From Microbacterium helvum (lineage in GTDB: Bacteria > Actinomycetota > Actinomycetes > Actinomycetales > Microbacteriaceae), in contig NZ_JACXZS010000005.1 of NCBI RefSeq assembly GCF_014779795.1, positions 1 through 64,000 on the forward strand: a stretch of 64,000 bases of DNA, read 5' to 3'. Made by a program: the position numbers and the translations under genes. The first letter of the stretch is position 1, and every line of letters begins with the position of its first letter. Shown here one piece after another: positions 52,411-62,318 of the stretch. The notes under the pieces were generated by a model. That model did no database searches, had not been told where the DNA came from, and was given only the letters and a program-made list of their open reading frames with translations.

Positions 52411-53013
52411 GTGCTCACGGTCGCCGTCCTCATCTCGGGCACAGGGTCGAATCTGCGCGCTCTGCTCGACGCGGCGGCCGACCCCGAGTTCCCCGCCCGC
52501 ATCGTCGTCGTCGGCGCCGATCGCGAAGCCGAGGGCTTCGCGCACGCCGAGGAGTACGGCATCCCCACCTTCATGGTGCCGTTCGCGCGCTTCGACACCC
52601 GCGAGGAGTGGGGCGCCGAACTGGGTGAGCAGCTGTCGGTCTGGCAGCCCGACCTCGTCGTGCTTAGCGGCCTCATGCGGTTGTTGCCCGCGGGCCTAGT
52701 CGACGCGTGGTCGCCGCGCATCGTCAACACCCACCCGGCCTACCTGCCCGAGTTCCCCGGTGCCCACGGGGTGCGCGACGCGCTCGCCGCCGGCGCCGCG
52801 CAGACCGGCGCCAGCGTCATCATCGTCGACAACGGGGTCGACTCGGGGCCGATCCTCGCCCAGGAGCGCGTGCCCGTGCTCCCCGGCGACGACGAGCACG
52901 CCCTGCACGAGCGCATCAAGCCCGTCGAACGGCGCCTGTTGATCGACGTGGTCCGCCGCGTCGCGACGGGCGACCTCGACCTCGCAGCGGCGTCCGCGGA
53001 CGCCCAGCTCTGA
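52411..53013 (+). CDS. purN: Phosphoribosylglycinamide formyltransferase
   Basis: A 200-residue GAR transformylase of normal length. [17 protein letters not shown] is the phosphoribosyl-binding loop, [18 protein letters not shown] carries the catalytic Asn-His segment (INxHPxxLP-like; [10 protein letters not shown]), and [15 protein letters not shown] the Asp. It adds the first purine ring formyl group using 10-formyl-THF. It precedes purH by 40 bp. Confidence 0.97.
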   Translation: MLTVAVLISGTGSNLRALLDAAADPEFPARIVVVGADREAEGFAHAEEYGIPTFMVPFARFDTREEWGAELGEQLSVWQPDLVVLSGLMRLLPAGLVDAWSPRIVNTHPAYLPEFPGAHGVRDALAAGAAQTGASVIIVDNGVDSGPILAQERVPVLPGDDEHALHERIKPVERRLLIDVVRRVATGDLDLAAASADAQL

Positions 53014-53053
53014 CCCCCCACCCCGCGATCTGACGCCCACAAGGAGAACCGAC

Positions 53054-54658
53054 ATGGCCGGACCGAGCCACGACCCCGCCCTGTATCGTCCCCGCGATGT
53101 CGTCCCGGTGCGCCGGGCGCTCGTGTCGGTGAGCGACAAGACCGATCTGCTCGCGCTGGGCGAGGCGCTCGCCGCCGCCGGTGTCGAGATCGTGTCGACG
53201 GGCGGCTCGGCCTCGCTGCTGCGCGACGCGGGCTATGAGGTCACCGACGTGGCGGCGGTCACCGGCTTCCCCGAGTCCCTCGATGGGCGTGTCAAGACGC
53301 TGCACCCCGGCGTGCACGCCGGCCTCCTCGCCGACCTGCGCCTCGAAGACCACGAGCGCCAGCTCGCCGACCTCGACATCGCACCGTTCGAGCTCGTCGT
53401 GGTGAACCTGTACCCGTTCGTCGAGACCGTGGCCTCCGGCGCCCAGGGCGACGACGTCGTCGAGCAGATCGACATCGGCGGCCCCGCCATGGTGCGCGCG
53501 TCGGCCAAGAACTTCGCCAACGTCGCGATCGTCGTGTCGCCCTCGTCGTACCCGGCCGTCATCGACGCGGTGAAGAACGGCGGCACCACGCTCGTGCAGC
53601 GCCGCGAGCTCGCCGCCCGCGCCTTCGCCCACACCGCCGAGTACGACCGCGCGGTCGCGACCTGGTTCTCGGAGGGCACGCTCCTCGAAGAGGACCTGCC
53701 CGCCCACCTCACCATCAAGGCCGAGCGGCTGGCGACGCTGCGCTACGGCGAGAACTCGCACCAGCGCGCCGCGATCTACACCCGCAACGGCGGCCACGGC
53801 ATCGCCCAGGCCACGCAGCTGCAGGGCAAGGAGATGTCGTACAACAACTACGTCGACGCCGATGCCGCCCTTCGGGCCGCGTTCGACATGGTCAAGCCGG
53901 CCGTCGCGATCATCAAGCACGCGAACCCCTGCGGCATCGCGGTGACCGCACCCAACGCGCTCGACCCGATCGCCAGCGCTCACCTGCGTGCACACGAATG
54001 CGACCCGGTCTCGGCCTACGGCGGCGTCATCGCCGCGAACGGCACCGTCACGCTCAAGATGGCCGAGAACCTCAAGGACATCTTCACCGAGGTCATCGTG
54101 GCCCCCTCGTTCGAGCCGGCGGCGCTGGAGGTCTTCAAGTCGAAGAAGAACCTGCGGCTGCTGCAGCTGCCCGAGGACTGGCAGCAGGAGCGCATGGACG
54201 TGCGCCTGGTGTCGGGCGGACTGCTGCTGCAGGACGCGGACCGCTTCCCCGACGACATCGAGTCGGTCGCGAAGGACTGGCAGCTCGTCTCCGGCGAGCA
54301 GCCCGCTCCCGAGCAGATGGAGAACTTCATCTTCGCGTGGAAGTCGTGCCGCGCCGTGAAGTCCAACGCCATCGTGCTGGCCAAGGGCTCGGCGACGGTC
54401 GGCATCGGCATGGGCCAGGTCAACCGCGTGGACTCGTGCCGGCTCGCAGTCGAGCGGGCCGGCGACCGCGCCGCGGGATCGGTCGCCGCGTCCGACGCGT
54501 TCTTCCCCTTCGCGGACGGTCCGCAGGTGCTGATCGACGCCGGCATCACCGCGATCATCCAGCCTGGCGGCTCGGTGCGCGATGACGAGGTCATCGCCGC
54601 GGCGAAGGCCGCCAACGTCACGATGTTCTTCACGGGCGAGCGCCACTTCTTCCACTGA
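53054..54658 (+). CDS. purH: Bifunctional AICAR transformylase/IMP cyclohydrolase
   Basis: A 534-residue fusion: the IMP cyclohydrolase N-terminus ([40 protein letters not shown]) and the AICAR transformylase C-terminus ([36 protein letters not shown]). It completes IMP synthesis after PurN-formylated intermediates. AAGGAG precedes the ATG. No terminator hairpin was obvious after its stop at 54658. Confidence 0.97.
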   Translation: MAGPSHDPALYRPRDVVPVRRALVSVSDKTDLLALGEALAAAGVEIVSTGGSASLLRDAGYEVTDVAAVTGFPESLDGRVKTLHPGVHAGLLADLRLEDHERQLADLDIAPFELVVVNLYPFVETVASGAQGDDVVEQIDIGGPAMVRASAKNFANVAIVVSPSSYPAVIDAVKNGGTTLVQRRELAARAFAHTAEYDRAVATWFSEGTLLEEDLPAHLTIKAERLATLRYGENSHQRAAIYTRNGGHGIAQATQLQGKEMSYNNYVDADAALRAAFDMVKPAVAIIKHANPCGIAVTAPNALDPIASAHLRAHECDPVSAYGGVIAANGTVTLKMAENLKDIFTEVIVAPSFEPAALEVFKSKKNLRLLQLPEDWQQERMDVRLVSGGLLLQDADRFPDDIESVAKDWQLVSGEQPAPEQMENFIFAWKSCRAVKSNAIVLAKGSATVGIGMGQVNRVDSCRLAVERAGDRAAGSVAASDAFFPFADGPQVLIDAGITAIIQPGGSVRDDEVIAAAKAANVTMFFTGERHFFH

Positions 54659-54748
54659 GCTCATCGAAGTGTGACGGCCGCGAGGGCTCGGCCGCCGGCA
54701 TCCCACAGCCATGTCCGATTTCCGCGAGTCGATGTCGGGGGAGCGTGT

Positions 54749-54754
54749 CAGGCT
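54749..54754 (+). promoter_or_regulatory. -10 element, leaderless start of the Ada-AlkA gene
   Basis: CAGGCT with AGGGGC (6 nt) before the ATG at 54761. AGGGG could also be read as a badly spaced ribosome-binding site. Confidence 0.45.
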
Positions 54755-54760
54755 AGGGGC

Positions 54761-56323
54761 ATGAGCCTGGCGATGACGTTCGACGAGAGGTACCGCGCGA
54801 TCGACTCGCGCGACGCGCGCTTCGACGGCCAGTTCGTGACGGCGGTGCGCTCCACAGGCATCTACTGCCGGCCGAGCTGCCCCGCACGCACGCCCAAGCC
54901 GTCCAACGTCACCTTCTACCCGACGAGCGCCGCGGCGCACGAGGCGGGGTATCGGGCGTGCAAGCGGTGCCTGCCCGAGGCGGCGCCCGGCTCGCCGCAG
55001 TGGAACCTCCGCGGCGACACCGCCGGCCGCGCCATGCGGCTCATCGCCGACGGCGTGGTCGAGCGCGAGGGCGTGCCAGGGCTCGCCGGTCGTCTCGGCT
55101 ACTCGCCGCGGCACCTGACCAGACTTCTGACGGCCGAGCTCGGCGCCGGTCCGCTGGCACTCAGCCGCGCGCACCGCGCCCAGACCGCGCGGATGCTGCT
55201 CGTCGGCACCGACCTCTCGGCCGCCGACGTCGCCTTCTCGTCGGGGTTCGCGAGCATCCGTCAGTTCAACGACACGATCCGTGAAGTGTTCGGGATGCCG
55301 CCGACCGAGCTTCGCGCCCGACGTCCTGCTTCGCACCACCAGGCCACGCTCGCGCCGGGGGTCACGATCGACCTCGCCCTGCCCCACCGCGGGCCCCTGG
55401 ACGCGGACGGCCTCTTCGCGTGGATGGCCGCCCGTGCGGTCGCCGGCGCCGAGGTCGCGACGTCGACGACGTTCGCTCGCACGCTGCGGCTCGCCCATGG
55501 GCCGGTGTGGTTCGAGCTCAGGGTGGACGACGCCGGACGTGTGCGCCTGCGCGCGGCCCTGGCGAATCTGGCCGACCTGTCGACGCTCGTCACCCGCGCC
55601 CGGCGGCTGTTCGACCTCGACGCCGATCCTGTCGCCGTGGACGAGTCGCTGTCCCGGCAGGTCGAGCTGGCGCCGCTCGTCGCCGGGCTGCCCGGCATCC
55701 GCGTGCCGGGCGCGGCCGATCCGCACGAGATGCTGATCCGGGCGATGATCGGACAGCAGATCACGGTGGGTGCCGCGCGCACGGCGCTGACGGCGCTCAC
55801 GGCCGCGCTCGGCGAGCAGGTGCCGGCATTCGCGGGCATGATCGACGACGGCGCGGGCCCGGCGCCGCTGCTGTTCCCCACGATGGCCGCCATCGCGGAG
55901 CACGGCCATGAGGTGCTGCGCGGCCCGGCCGCCCGCATCCGTGCCGTCACCGGTGCCGCCGCCGCCCTCGCCGACGGCACGCTCACGCTGACTCCCGGCG
56001 ACGATGCGGCGGAGCAGCGCGCGGCGCTGCTGGCGATGCCCGGCATCGGCCCGTGGACCGCCGACTACGTGCGCATGCGCGTGCTCGCCGATCCCGACGT
56101 GTTCCTGCCCGGCGACGTCGCGGTGCGCGCGGGAGCAGCGGCGGCCGGGCTGCCGTCCGAGCCTCGCGCCCTCACCGACTGGGCCGTGCGCACCGCGCCC
56201 TGGCGCAGCTACCTCACCGCGCATCTCTGGCGCGCGGTCCCGCCGAAGCCGAAGCCGATGCCCGGGCGCCGGGCTGCGGCATCCTCCATCCGAACTCTCG
56301 CAACCACCGGAGGCCTCTCATGA
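54761..56323 (+). CDS. Ada-AlkA fusion: methyl-sensing regulator and 3-methyladenine DNA glycosylase
   Basis: A 520-residue three-part fusion. The Ada N-terminal zinc domain has Cys36, Cys40 (CRPSC), Cys67 and Cys70 (CKRC), where Cys36 takes methyl groups from phosphotriesters. An AraC-type helix-turn-helix follows ([40 protein letters not shown]), then an AlkA glycosylase with the HhH ([17 protein letters not shown]) and catalytic Asp in FLPGDVAVR. It senses alkylation, activates transcription and repairs 3-methyladenine. It is ATGA-coupled to the methyltransferase gene after it. Confidence 0.95.
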   Translation: MSLAMTFDERYRAIDSRDARFDGQFVTAVRSTGIYCRPSCPARTPKPSNVTFYPTSAAAHEAGYRACKRCLPEAAPGSPQWNLRGDTAGRAMRLIADGVVEREGVPGLAGRLGYSPRHLTRLLTAELGAGPLALSRAHRAQTARMLLVGTDLSAADVAFSSGFASIRQFNDTIREVFGMPPTELRARRPASHHQATLAPGVTIDLALPHRGPLDADGLFAWMAARAVAGAEVATSTTFARTLRLAHGPVWFELRVDDAGRVRLRAALANLADLSTLVTRARRLFDLDADPVAVDESLSRQVELAPLVAGLPGIRVPGAADPHEMLIRAMIGQQITVGAARTALTALTAALGEQVPAFAGMIDDGAGPAPLLFPTMAAIAEHGHEVLRGPAARIRAVTGAAAALADGTLTLTPGDDAAEQRAALLAMPGIGPWTADYVRMRVLADPDVFLPGDVAVRAGAAAAGLPSEPRALTDWAVRTAPWRSYLTAHLWRAVPPKPKPMPGRRAAASSIRTLATTGGLS

Positions 56324-56829
56324 GCACCGCGACCATCCAGACCCTCGACACTCCTGACGGCGTCTTCACGCTGCTCGCCGACGAGCGCGGACACGTGCTC
56401 GCCTCGGGGTGGACCGCCGACCGCGACGCGATCCTCGCGCGGCTTTCGCCGGGCGCGCGCCCGACCGACGTCCGCGAGGGAGAGACGGATGCCGCCACCG
56501 CCGTCGCCGCCTACTACGCGGGGGACCTCGCCGCGATCGACGAAGTGCCTGTCGCACAGCACGGCACCGCCATGCAGCTCGCCGGCTGGGCGGCGCTGCG
56601 GAGGATCGAACCTGGACGCCCGCTGACCTACACCGAGTTCGCCACGCTGCTGGGCTCGCCGAGCGCGGTCCGGGCCGCGGCATCCATCTGCGCGCGCAAC
56701 GCGCCCGCGCTGTTCATCCCCTGTCATCGGGTCCTGCGCACCGATGGGACGCTCGGCGGCTTCGCATGGGGGCTGCCGGTCAAGCAGCGCCTCCTCGATC
56801 GCGAGGCGGGGGTGCCCGCACTCGTGTGA
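56320..56829 (+). CDS. ogt: Methylated-DNA--protein-cysteine methyltransferase
   Basis: A 169-residue O6-methylguanine methyltransferase. The acceptor Cys135 is in [29 protein letters not shown] (residues 99-118) is the DNA-binding wing, and [19 protein letters not shown] closes the fold. It repairs O6-alkylguanine by suicide transfer. CCGGAGG precedes the ATG, which overlaps the Ada-AlkA stop, so both are expected under alkylation induction. Confidence 0.95.
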   Translation: MSTATIQTLDTPDGVFTLLADERGHVLASGWTADRDAILARLSPGARPTDVREGETDAATAVAAYYAGDLAAIDEVPVAQHGTAMQLAGWAALRRIEPGRPLTYTEFATLLGSPSAVRAAASICARNAPALFIPCHRVLRTDGTLGGFAWGLPVKQRLLDREAGVPALV

Positions 56830-56844
56830 GACCTGGAGGGCTGG

Positions 56845-56886
56845 GCGCAACGGACTTTCCGGGGGAGCGGAAAGCGCTTGTTGCGC
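56845..56886. terminator. Nested hairpin after ogt (terminator or attenuator)
   Basis: GCGCAAC (56845-56851) pairs with GTTGCGC (56880-56886), enclosing CTTTCC...GGAAAG. TCAGCCTTTTCTC follows, a modest U-rich tract. It also overlaps the candidate -35 box of the exporter promoter. Confidence 0.7.
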
Positions 56887-56908
56887 TCAGCCTTTTCTCA
56901 GGTATACC
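56881..56908 (+). promoter_or_regulatory. Candidate promoter of the leader-peptide/ABC exporter unit
   Basis: TTGCGC (56881-56886), 16-bp spacer, TATACC (56903-56908). Its -35 lies in the terminator arm. A 13-bp direct repeat CCTGGAGGGCTGG (56832-56844 and 56908-56920) brackets the promoter. Confidence 0.5.
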
Positions 56909-56972
56909 CTGGAGGGCTGGCGTGTCGTTTCGGCGGCACCCAGCCCTTATCCCACGATCCGAGGAGGAAGCC

Positions 56973-57056
56973 ATGTCTCAGGCCGTCGTCACCACGAAGC
57001 CGATTGTCTTCCTCCCTGCCATCGCCGGGACGACGCGCGTCGACTACGCCGGGTAA
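56973..57056 (+). CDS. 27-residue leader peptide candidate upstream of the ABC exporter
   Basis: A short ORF with an excellent ribosome-binding site (GAGGAGGAAGCC before the ATG). It begins [10 protein letters not shown], has a short hydrophobic middle (VFLPAIAG) and ends TTRVDYAG, then TAA. It lies 194 bp upstream of a BmrCD-like heterodimeric exporter, with small inverted repeats in between (GCCGA...TCGGC at 57063-57082; CTGG-CCCT-CCAG at 57147-57158) but no clear U-rich terminator. In Bacillus subtilis the bmrB leader peptide controls bmrCD by antibiotic-induced ribosome stalling; this ORF is placed to do the same. A small exported peptide is the alternative. Confidence 0.55.
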   Translation: MSQAVVTTKPIVFLPAIAGTTRVDYAG

Positions 57057-57250
57057 CCCCCGAGCCGACCTCCGCAGATCGGCCGCCCACCGCGGCGCCG
57101 CCGCTTGGCGACAAGCAGACGGCATACGATCGCCCGTCCTCGCGTTCTGGCCCTCCAGGACGACGCATCAGCGCCCCCACTGACGTGTTCTCGGCGCGCC
57201 CATTCCGCGGCATCCGCTCGCATCTCCGCACCACCACCCACACAAGGATC

Positions 57251-59206
57251 ATGACCTCGTCTTCCGCTGAGAGACTCTCGACCCCGCGGGCGCTCGCCCG
57301 CCTCTACCCGTTCGTCAAACCCGCACTGCCGCGGATGATCGGCGGGTTCTTCACCGCGCTCGGCGCCGCGGTGATGACCCTCATCATCCCGCTGGTGCTG
57401 CAGGCCGTCGTCGACGGCCCGATCCAGTCCGGCGACCTCACGCTCATCGTGTGGGCGTCGGTCGGCGTGCTCGTCCTGGGCGCTCTCGAGGCGCTGTTCA
57501 TCTTCTTGCGCCGCGCGTTCGTGCTCACCCCGGGCACCGCCGTCGAGTACGAGATCCGGCAGCAGTTCTACCGGCGCCTGCAGCGCCTGCCCGTCGCGTT
57601 CCACGACAAGTGGCAGTCGGGCCAGCTGCTGAGCCGCATGATGCAGGACATCAACCTGATCCGCCGCTGGCTGATCTTCGGTCTCATCCTGCTGGTCGTC
57701 AACGTGCTGACGATCATCGTCGGTTCGGCCCTGCTGTTCCGCTGGCACTGGGCTCTGGGCGCCACGTTCCTGGTCGTGTCGATCCCGCTGTGGTTCTTCG
57801 GCTACCGGTTCGAGCGCAACTACGGTGTGCTCGCGCGGCAGAGCCAGGACCAGGCCGGCGACCTCGCGACCTCGGTCGAAGAGAGCGTCCACGGCATCCG
57901 CGTGCTCAAGGCCTTCGGCCGCGGCAAGCACGCGCTGCAGAAGTTCCAGCGCCAGGTCGAGACCCTGCGCGGCACCGAGCTGCGCAAGGCGCGCGAGGTC
58001 GGCGTGCTGTGGTTCTGGCTCGAGGTGATCCCGATGATCGCCTTCGCGCTGTGCCTGCTGCTGGGCATCTGGCTGACCAGCGAGGGCCAGCTCACGGTCG
58101 GCGAGCTGTTCGCGTTCTTCGCGATGGCGACCGCGATGCGCTGGCCGCTGGAGTCCCTCGGCTTCCTGTTCTCGTTCCTCGTCGACGCTCGCACCGCGAC
58201 GGACCGCGTGTTCGAGGTGCTCGATGAAGAGAACACGATCGTCGACCCTGCCGAGCCGAAGACGATCGCCGCTCCGAAGGGCGAGCTCGCGTTCCGCGGC
58301 GTGCACTTCCGGTACCAGGATGCCGCCGACACCGAGCGCGACCTGCTCGACGGCGTGGACCTGGTGCTGCGCCCCGGCGAGACCATGGCGCTCGTCGGCC
58401 TGACCGGCTCGGGCAAGACGACGCTCACGACCCTGCCCGGACGCCTGTACGACGTCACCGGCGGCGCGGTCGAGCTCGACGGCGTCGACGTGCGCGAGCT
58501 GGGGCTCGAAGAGCTGCGGACGCACATCTCGATGGCGTTCGAGGACGCGACGCTGTTCTCGGCCACGGTGCGTGAGAACGTGCTGCTCGGCCGCGACGAC
58601 CTCGATCCGAAGAGCCCCGAGGCGCAGGCCGTCCTCGACGAGGCGCTGCAGATCGCGCAGGCGCAGTTCGCGTACGAGCTGCCCGACGGCGTCGACACCA
58701 CCGTCGGCGAAGAGGGGCTGTCGCTCTCGGGCGGTCAGCGCCAGCGTCTGGCCCTGGCCCGCGCCGTCGCCGCGAAGCCCGCCGTGCTCGTGCTCGACGA
58801 CCCGCTGTCGGCGCTCGACGTCGACACCGAGGCGCTCGTCGAGGCCGCGCTGCGTCGGGTGCTGGCCACCACGACCGCGCTCATCGTCGCGCACCGCCCG
58901 TCCACGGTGGCGCTCGCCGACCGCGTCGCGGTGCTCGAGGGCGGGCGCATCACGGCCGTCGGCACGCACACCGACCTGCTGCGCGAGAGCGAGCACTACC
59001 GCCACGTCATCTCGAGCCTCGAGGCCGCTGCGGCGGAGCACGCGGCCGATCAGGCGGCCGAGCAGGCGGCGGACCAGCTGGAGCAGGACCGCGCCACCGA
59101 GCGCGCAGAGCGCGAGGCGGAGCTGCTGCTGGTCGATCAGGAGCAGGGAGAGCAGACCCATGCGCGAGAACGCGTCGCGACCGAAGAAGCGGAGGTGAAC
59201 CGATGA
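57251..59206 (+). CDS. Heterodimeric ABC exporter, subunit with degenerate ATP site
   Basis: A 651-residue half-exporter: six helices (to about 310), then an ATPase domain with Walker [10 protein letters not shown] (about 383-391), canonical signature [14 protein letters not shown] (about 491) and Walker [13 protein letters not shown] (about 511), where Asp replaces the catalytic Glu. The C-terminus has an Ala/Glu-rich coiled tail (about 595-651). This combination marks the non-catalytic partner of exporters such as TM287/288 and BmrCD. The start at 57251 has only a weak AAGG nearby. ATGA-coupled to the partner gene, it probably expels drugs or a peptide. Confidence 0.9.
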   Translation: MTSSSAERLSTPRALARLYPFVKPALPRMIGGFFTALGAAVMTLIIPLVLQAVVDGPIQSGDLTLIVWASVGVLVLGALEALFIFLRRAFVLTPGTAVEYEIRQQFYRRLQRLPVAFHDKWQSGQLLSRMMQDINLIRRWLIFGLILLVVNVLTIIVGSALLFRWHWALGATFLVVSIPLWFFGYRFERNYGVLARQSQDQAGDLATSVEESVHGIRVLKAFGRGKHALQKFQRQVETLRGTELRKAREVGVLWFWLEVIPMIAFALCLLLGIWLTSEGQLTVGELFAFFAMATAMRWPLESLGFLFSFLVDARTATDRVFEVLDEENTIVDPAEPKTIAAPKGELAFRGVHFRYQDAADTERDLLDGVDLVLRPGETMALVGLTGSGKTTLTTLPGRLYDVTGGAVELDGVDVRELGLEELRTHISMAFEDATLFSATVRENVLLGRDDLDPKSPEAQAVLDEALQIAQAQFAYELPDGVDTTVGEEGLSLSGGQRQRLALARAVAAKPAVLVLDDPLSALDVDTEALVEAALRRVLATTTALIVAHRPSTVALADRVAVLEGGRITAVGTHTDLLRESEHYRHVISSLEAAAAEHAADQAAEQAADQLEQDRATERAEREAELLLVDQEQGEQTHARERVATEEAEVNR

Positions 59207-61014
59207 GCACCGTCACCGGAACCCAGGGCGAGGACCGCCACGACTACACGAAGGCCGAGAGCCGGGCGATCCGCCAGCGCTCGCTGCGCCTGCTCGTCTC
59301 GCTGCTGAAGCCGAAGCGGCCGCTGGTGGTCCTCACCGCTGTGGTGATCGTCGCATCGACTGCGCTGCGCGTGCTCGGCCCGTGGCTCATCAGCTACGGC
59401 ATCAACGAGGCCCTGCCGGTCGCCGTCGAGATGTCCGATTGGATGCCGGCGATCGGCGTGACCGCCGTCTACATCGTGTCGGGTGTCTCGGGCGCGGCCC
59501 TCATCGGCTGGTTCGTCGTGCTCTCGGCCAAGCTCACCCAGGCCGTGCTGATGGACCTGCGGCTGCGGATCTTCCGCCACACCCAGCGGCTCAGCCTCGA
59601 GTTCCACGAGACGTACACGTCAGGTCGCATCATCTCGCGCCAGACGAGCGACCTGGAGTCGATCCGCGAGCTCATGGACGGCGGCCTCAACCAGCTCGTC
59701 CAAGGCACCCTGTTCGGCGTCTTCACGCTGGTGATGCTGCTGCTCACCGATCCGCTGAGCGCGCTGGTCATCCTGGTGATGGTCATCCCGCTGTCGTTCC
59801 TGATGCGCTGGTTCTACATCCAGTCGCAGAAGGGCTTCCGTGAGTCGCGAGTGGTCAGCGCCCGCCTGATCGTCCAGTTCGTCGAGACCATGACGGGCAT
59901 CCGCGCGGTCAAGGCGTTCCGCAAAGAGAAGCGCAACGACGTCGAGTTCGGAGAGGTGTCGGCGGACTACCGCCGCGTGAACCTGCGGCTGGTGAAGCTG
60001 TACGGCATCTTCGACCCGGGCCTCATCCTGCTCGCCAACATCACGATGGCCGTCGTGCTGCTCTGGGGCGCGTTCCGGGTGGTCGACGGCACGCTCCTCA
60101 TCGGAACGCTCCTGGCATCCGTGCTCTATGTGCGCAACTTCTTCAGCCCGCTGGAAGAGGTCGCGATGTTCCTGAACTCCTACCAGTCGGCCACGGCCGC
60201 GCTGGAGAAGGTCTCGGGCGTGCTGGAGGAGGAGCCCACGGTTCCCGACCCGCAGCAGCCGGTCGACCTGTGGGAGGCGAAGGGGCATCTGAGCTTCGAC
60301 GAGGTCGAGTTCGGGTACGGCAACGGCAAGGTGATCCTGCCGGACTTCTCGCTCGACATCCCCGCGGGGCAGACGATCGCACTCGTCGGAACGACAGGTG
60401 CCGGAAAGTCGACTCTGGCCAAGCTGGTTTCGCGGTTCTACGACCCGACGAAGGGCGCGGTGACGCTGGACGGCGTCGACCTGCGGTCGCTGCACCCCAA
60501 GGACCTCCGCCGCGCGATCGTCATGGTCACGCAGGAGGCGTACCTGTTCAGCGGGACCGTCGCCGACAACATCGCGCTGGGCAAGCCCGACGCGACGCTC
60601 GACGAGATCAAGGCGGCGGCTCGCGCGGTGGGGGCGGATGCCTTCATCGAGGACCTTCCCGACGGCTACGACACCGACGTGAACAAGCGCGGCGGCCGCG
60701 TGTCGGCGGGTCAGCGTCAGCTGATCTCGTTCGCACGCGCGTTCCTGGCGAACCCGGCGGTGCTGATCCTCGACGAGGCGACGGCGTCGCTCGACATGCC
60801 GTCCGAGCGGCAGATCCAGGACGCCCTGCAGACGCTGCTCGCCGACCGCACCGCGATCATCATCGCGCACCGCCTGTCGACGGTGGCGATCGCCGACCGC
60901 GTGCTGGTCATGGAGCACGGCCGCATCATCGAGGACGACGCTCCCGACGTGCTCATCAGCGGCACCGGCAAGTTCGCGCAGCTGCATGCCGCGTGGCGCG
61001 AGTCGCTCGTGTAG
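59203..61014 (+). CDS. Heterodimeric ABC exporter, catalytic subunit
   Basis: A 603-residue half-exporter with six helices, Walker [10 protein letters not shown] (about 395-403), degenerate signature [15 protein letters not shown] (about 499) and intact Walker [13 protein letters not shown] with Glu (about 522). With the upstream subunit this leaves exactly one consensus ATP site (its Walker motifs plus the partner's LSGGQ) and one degenerate site. It ends at a strong hairpin. Confidence 0.92.
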   Translation: MSTVTGTQGEDRHDYTKAESRAIRQRSLRLLVSLLKPKRPLVVLTAVVIVASTALRVLGPWLISYGINEALPVAVEMSDWMPAIGVTAVYIVSGVSGAALIGWFVVLSAKLTQAVLMDLRLRIFRHTQRLSLEFHETYTSGRIISRQTSDLESIRELMDGGLNQLVQGTLFGVFTLVMLLLTDPLSALVILVMVIPLSFLMRWFYIQSQKGFRESRVVSARLIVQFVETMTGIRAVKAFRKEKRNDVEFGEVSADYRRVNLRLVKLYGIFDPGLILLANITMAVVLLWGAFRVVDGTLLIGTLLASVLYVRNFFSPLEEVAMFLNSYQSATAALEKVSGVLEEEPTVPDPQQPVDLWEAKGHLSFDEVEFGYGNGKVILPDFSLDIPAGQTIALVGTTGAGKSTLAKLVSRFYDPTKGAVTLDGVDLRSLHPKDLRRAIVMVTQEAYLFSGTVADNIALGKPDATLDEIKAAARAVGADAFIEDLPDGYDTDVNKRGGRVSAGQRQLISFARAFLANPAVLILDEATASLDMPSERQIQDALQTLLADRTAIIIAHRLSTVAIADRVLVMEHGRIIEDDAPDVLISGTGKFAQLHAAWRESLV

Positions 61015-61029
61015 CCCAGCCCCGACCGC

Positions 61030-61073
61030 GGATGCCCCGGCCCTTCTGTCCACAACACAGGGCCGGGGCATCC
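61030..61073. terminator. Terminator of the exporter operon (15-bp stem)
   Basis: GGATGCCCCGGCCCT and AGGGCCGGGGCATCC pair perfectly over a 14-nt loop, 16 bp after the stop; it is followed by GTCCTTC. Confidence 0.85.
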
Positions 61074-61246
61074 GTCCTTCCACGGCGGCGTGCGTCAGAA
61101 CGAGGCGGAGTGGATGCCGGCGGCCCGACCCGCTCCTTCTGCAGATGCCGCACTCATTGCGCGAGGTGTGCGCCCGCCGCGATCGCGCGGGCGATCGTCC
61201 GCTCGACCGTCTCCCAGTCGTGCATCACCTGGAGTCGGGCGGAGTA

Positions 61247-61279
61247 CTCCGGAAAACGTGCGATCGTCCGATATTCGGA
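61247..61279. repeat. Half copy of the 80-bp palindromic element
   Basis: CTCCGGAAAACG then GTCCGATATTCGGA, equal to the right half of the elements at 16645 and 16833. The left half is missing. Nothing else is recognised in the gene-free 61074-61363 apart from an isolated GGTGGATGCCGGCGG half hairpin at about 61110. Confidence 0.8.
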
Positions 61280-61363
61280 TCGCGCAGAAGGGGGGTCGCG
61301 CTGCCGCGGCGAGCCGAGCCGGCGCCGCACCGCGGGCCCCGGCGAGCCGAGGACCCGCGCGGG

Positions 61364-62272
61364 TCAGGCGCTGGCGCGCCACACGGCGGGAGCGAGGGGA
61401 TGCCGGGGGCCGAGGTCGGCGAGGGCCACAGCGCCGTCGATGCCGTGGCCGCGGGGCTCGACGAGCGCGACGTCGAAGTCGCTCGCGGCGATGTGCGACG
61501 CGAAGGCCTCATGCAGCTGCGGGGAGCGGAAGACGCCGCCGATCGCGCACACCGAGAAGTGCTCCGACGGGTCGGTGCGCACGCGTCGCAGCGCCGTCTC
61601 GACGCTGTGGGCGAGCTCGCCGCCGGCGCGCACCGTGATGTGCTGCGACACGGCGTCGCCCTCGGCCGCGAGGCGTGCGACGTGCGCGGCGAACGACGCC
61701 ACGACGCGCACGCGGTCGTGGTCGGCCTGCAGGTCGATGTACGCCTGCGTGAGGTCGGGCCAGCGCTCCTCGGCGACCTGGCGCAGCGCGGTGGCCGGTC
61801 CGCGTCCGTCGAACTCGCGCATGACGGCGTCGAGCGCTTCGCGGCCGATCCAGTAGCCGCTGCCCGCGTCGCCCATGAGGTACCCCCAGCCGTCGACGCG
61901 CGCGACCTGCGTCGCGCCGACGGCCAGGGTGACCACTCCGGTGCCGGCGGCGACGACCGCGCCGTGCACGTCGCCGAGTGCACCGAGGAACGAGGTCGTC
62001 GAGTCGTGCGCGAGGATGACCTCATGCACGCGCGGCTCGTCGATCCTGGTGAGCAGGGCGGCGGCATCCGCCTCGCGCGTCGTCAGCCCCGAGACGCCTG
62101 CCGTCACCACCGATGCCGGTGTGCCGGTGCCGTCGAGGGCGGCACGCGCGACGGCGGCCAACTGCGGCAGCAGCTCCTCGTGCGTGTCGATGCCGGGGAA
62201 CACGAGGTCCTGCCCGCCCGCGCGCACCTTGATCCCGGTCTGCCCGGCATCGATCGCCAGAACTGTGCTCAT
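61364..62272 (-). CDS. BadF/BadG-type ATPase, probable N-acetylglucosamine kinase
   Basis: A 302-residue actin-fold kinase: DAGQTGIKVR (phosphate loop 1, residues 8-17), AGTGVVTLAVG (loop 2), GWGYLMGDAGSGYWIGREAL (the N-acetylglucosamine-kinase type motif) and AIGGVFRSPQLHEAF. It would phosphorylate an amino sugar after uptake or cell-wall recycling. It lies downstream of, and same strand as, the large secreted SLH protein gene with 46 bp between. Confidence 0.88.
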   Translation of the reverse strand: MSTVLAIDAGQTGIKVRAGGQDLVFPGIDTHEELLPQLAAVARAALDGTGTPASVVTAGVSGLTTREADAAALLTRIDEPRVHEVILAHDSTTSFLGALGDVHGAVVAAGTGVVTLAVGATQVARVDGWGYLMGDAGSGYWIGREALDAVMREFDGRGPATALRQVAEERWPDLTQAYIDLQADHDRVRVVASFAAHVARLAAEGDAVSQHITVRAGGELAHSVETALRRVRTDPSEHFSVCAIGGVFRSPQLHEAFASHIAASDFDVALVEPRGHGIDGAVALADLGPRHPLAPAVWRASA

Positions 62273-62318
62273 TCGGCTGTCGCCCTTTCTTCCCCCCGAG
62301 CCTCGCGCAGTGCCGGTG

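Noticed and set aside
52916..56224. 1102-codon minus-strand open frame
   Set aside because: It is antisense to purH and the Ada-AlkA gene, both unmistakable; composition is that of a shadow frame.
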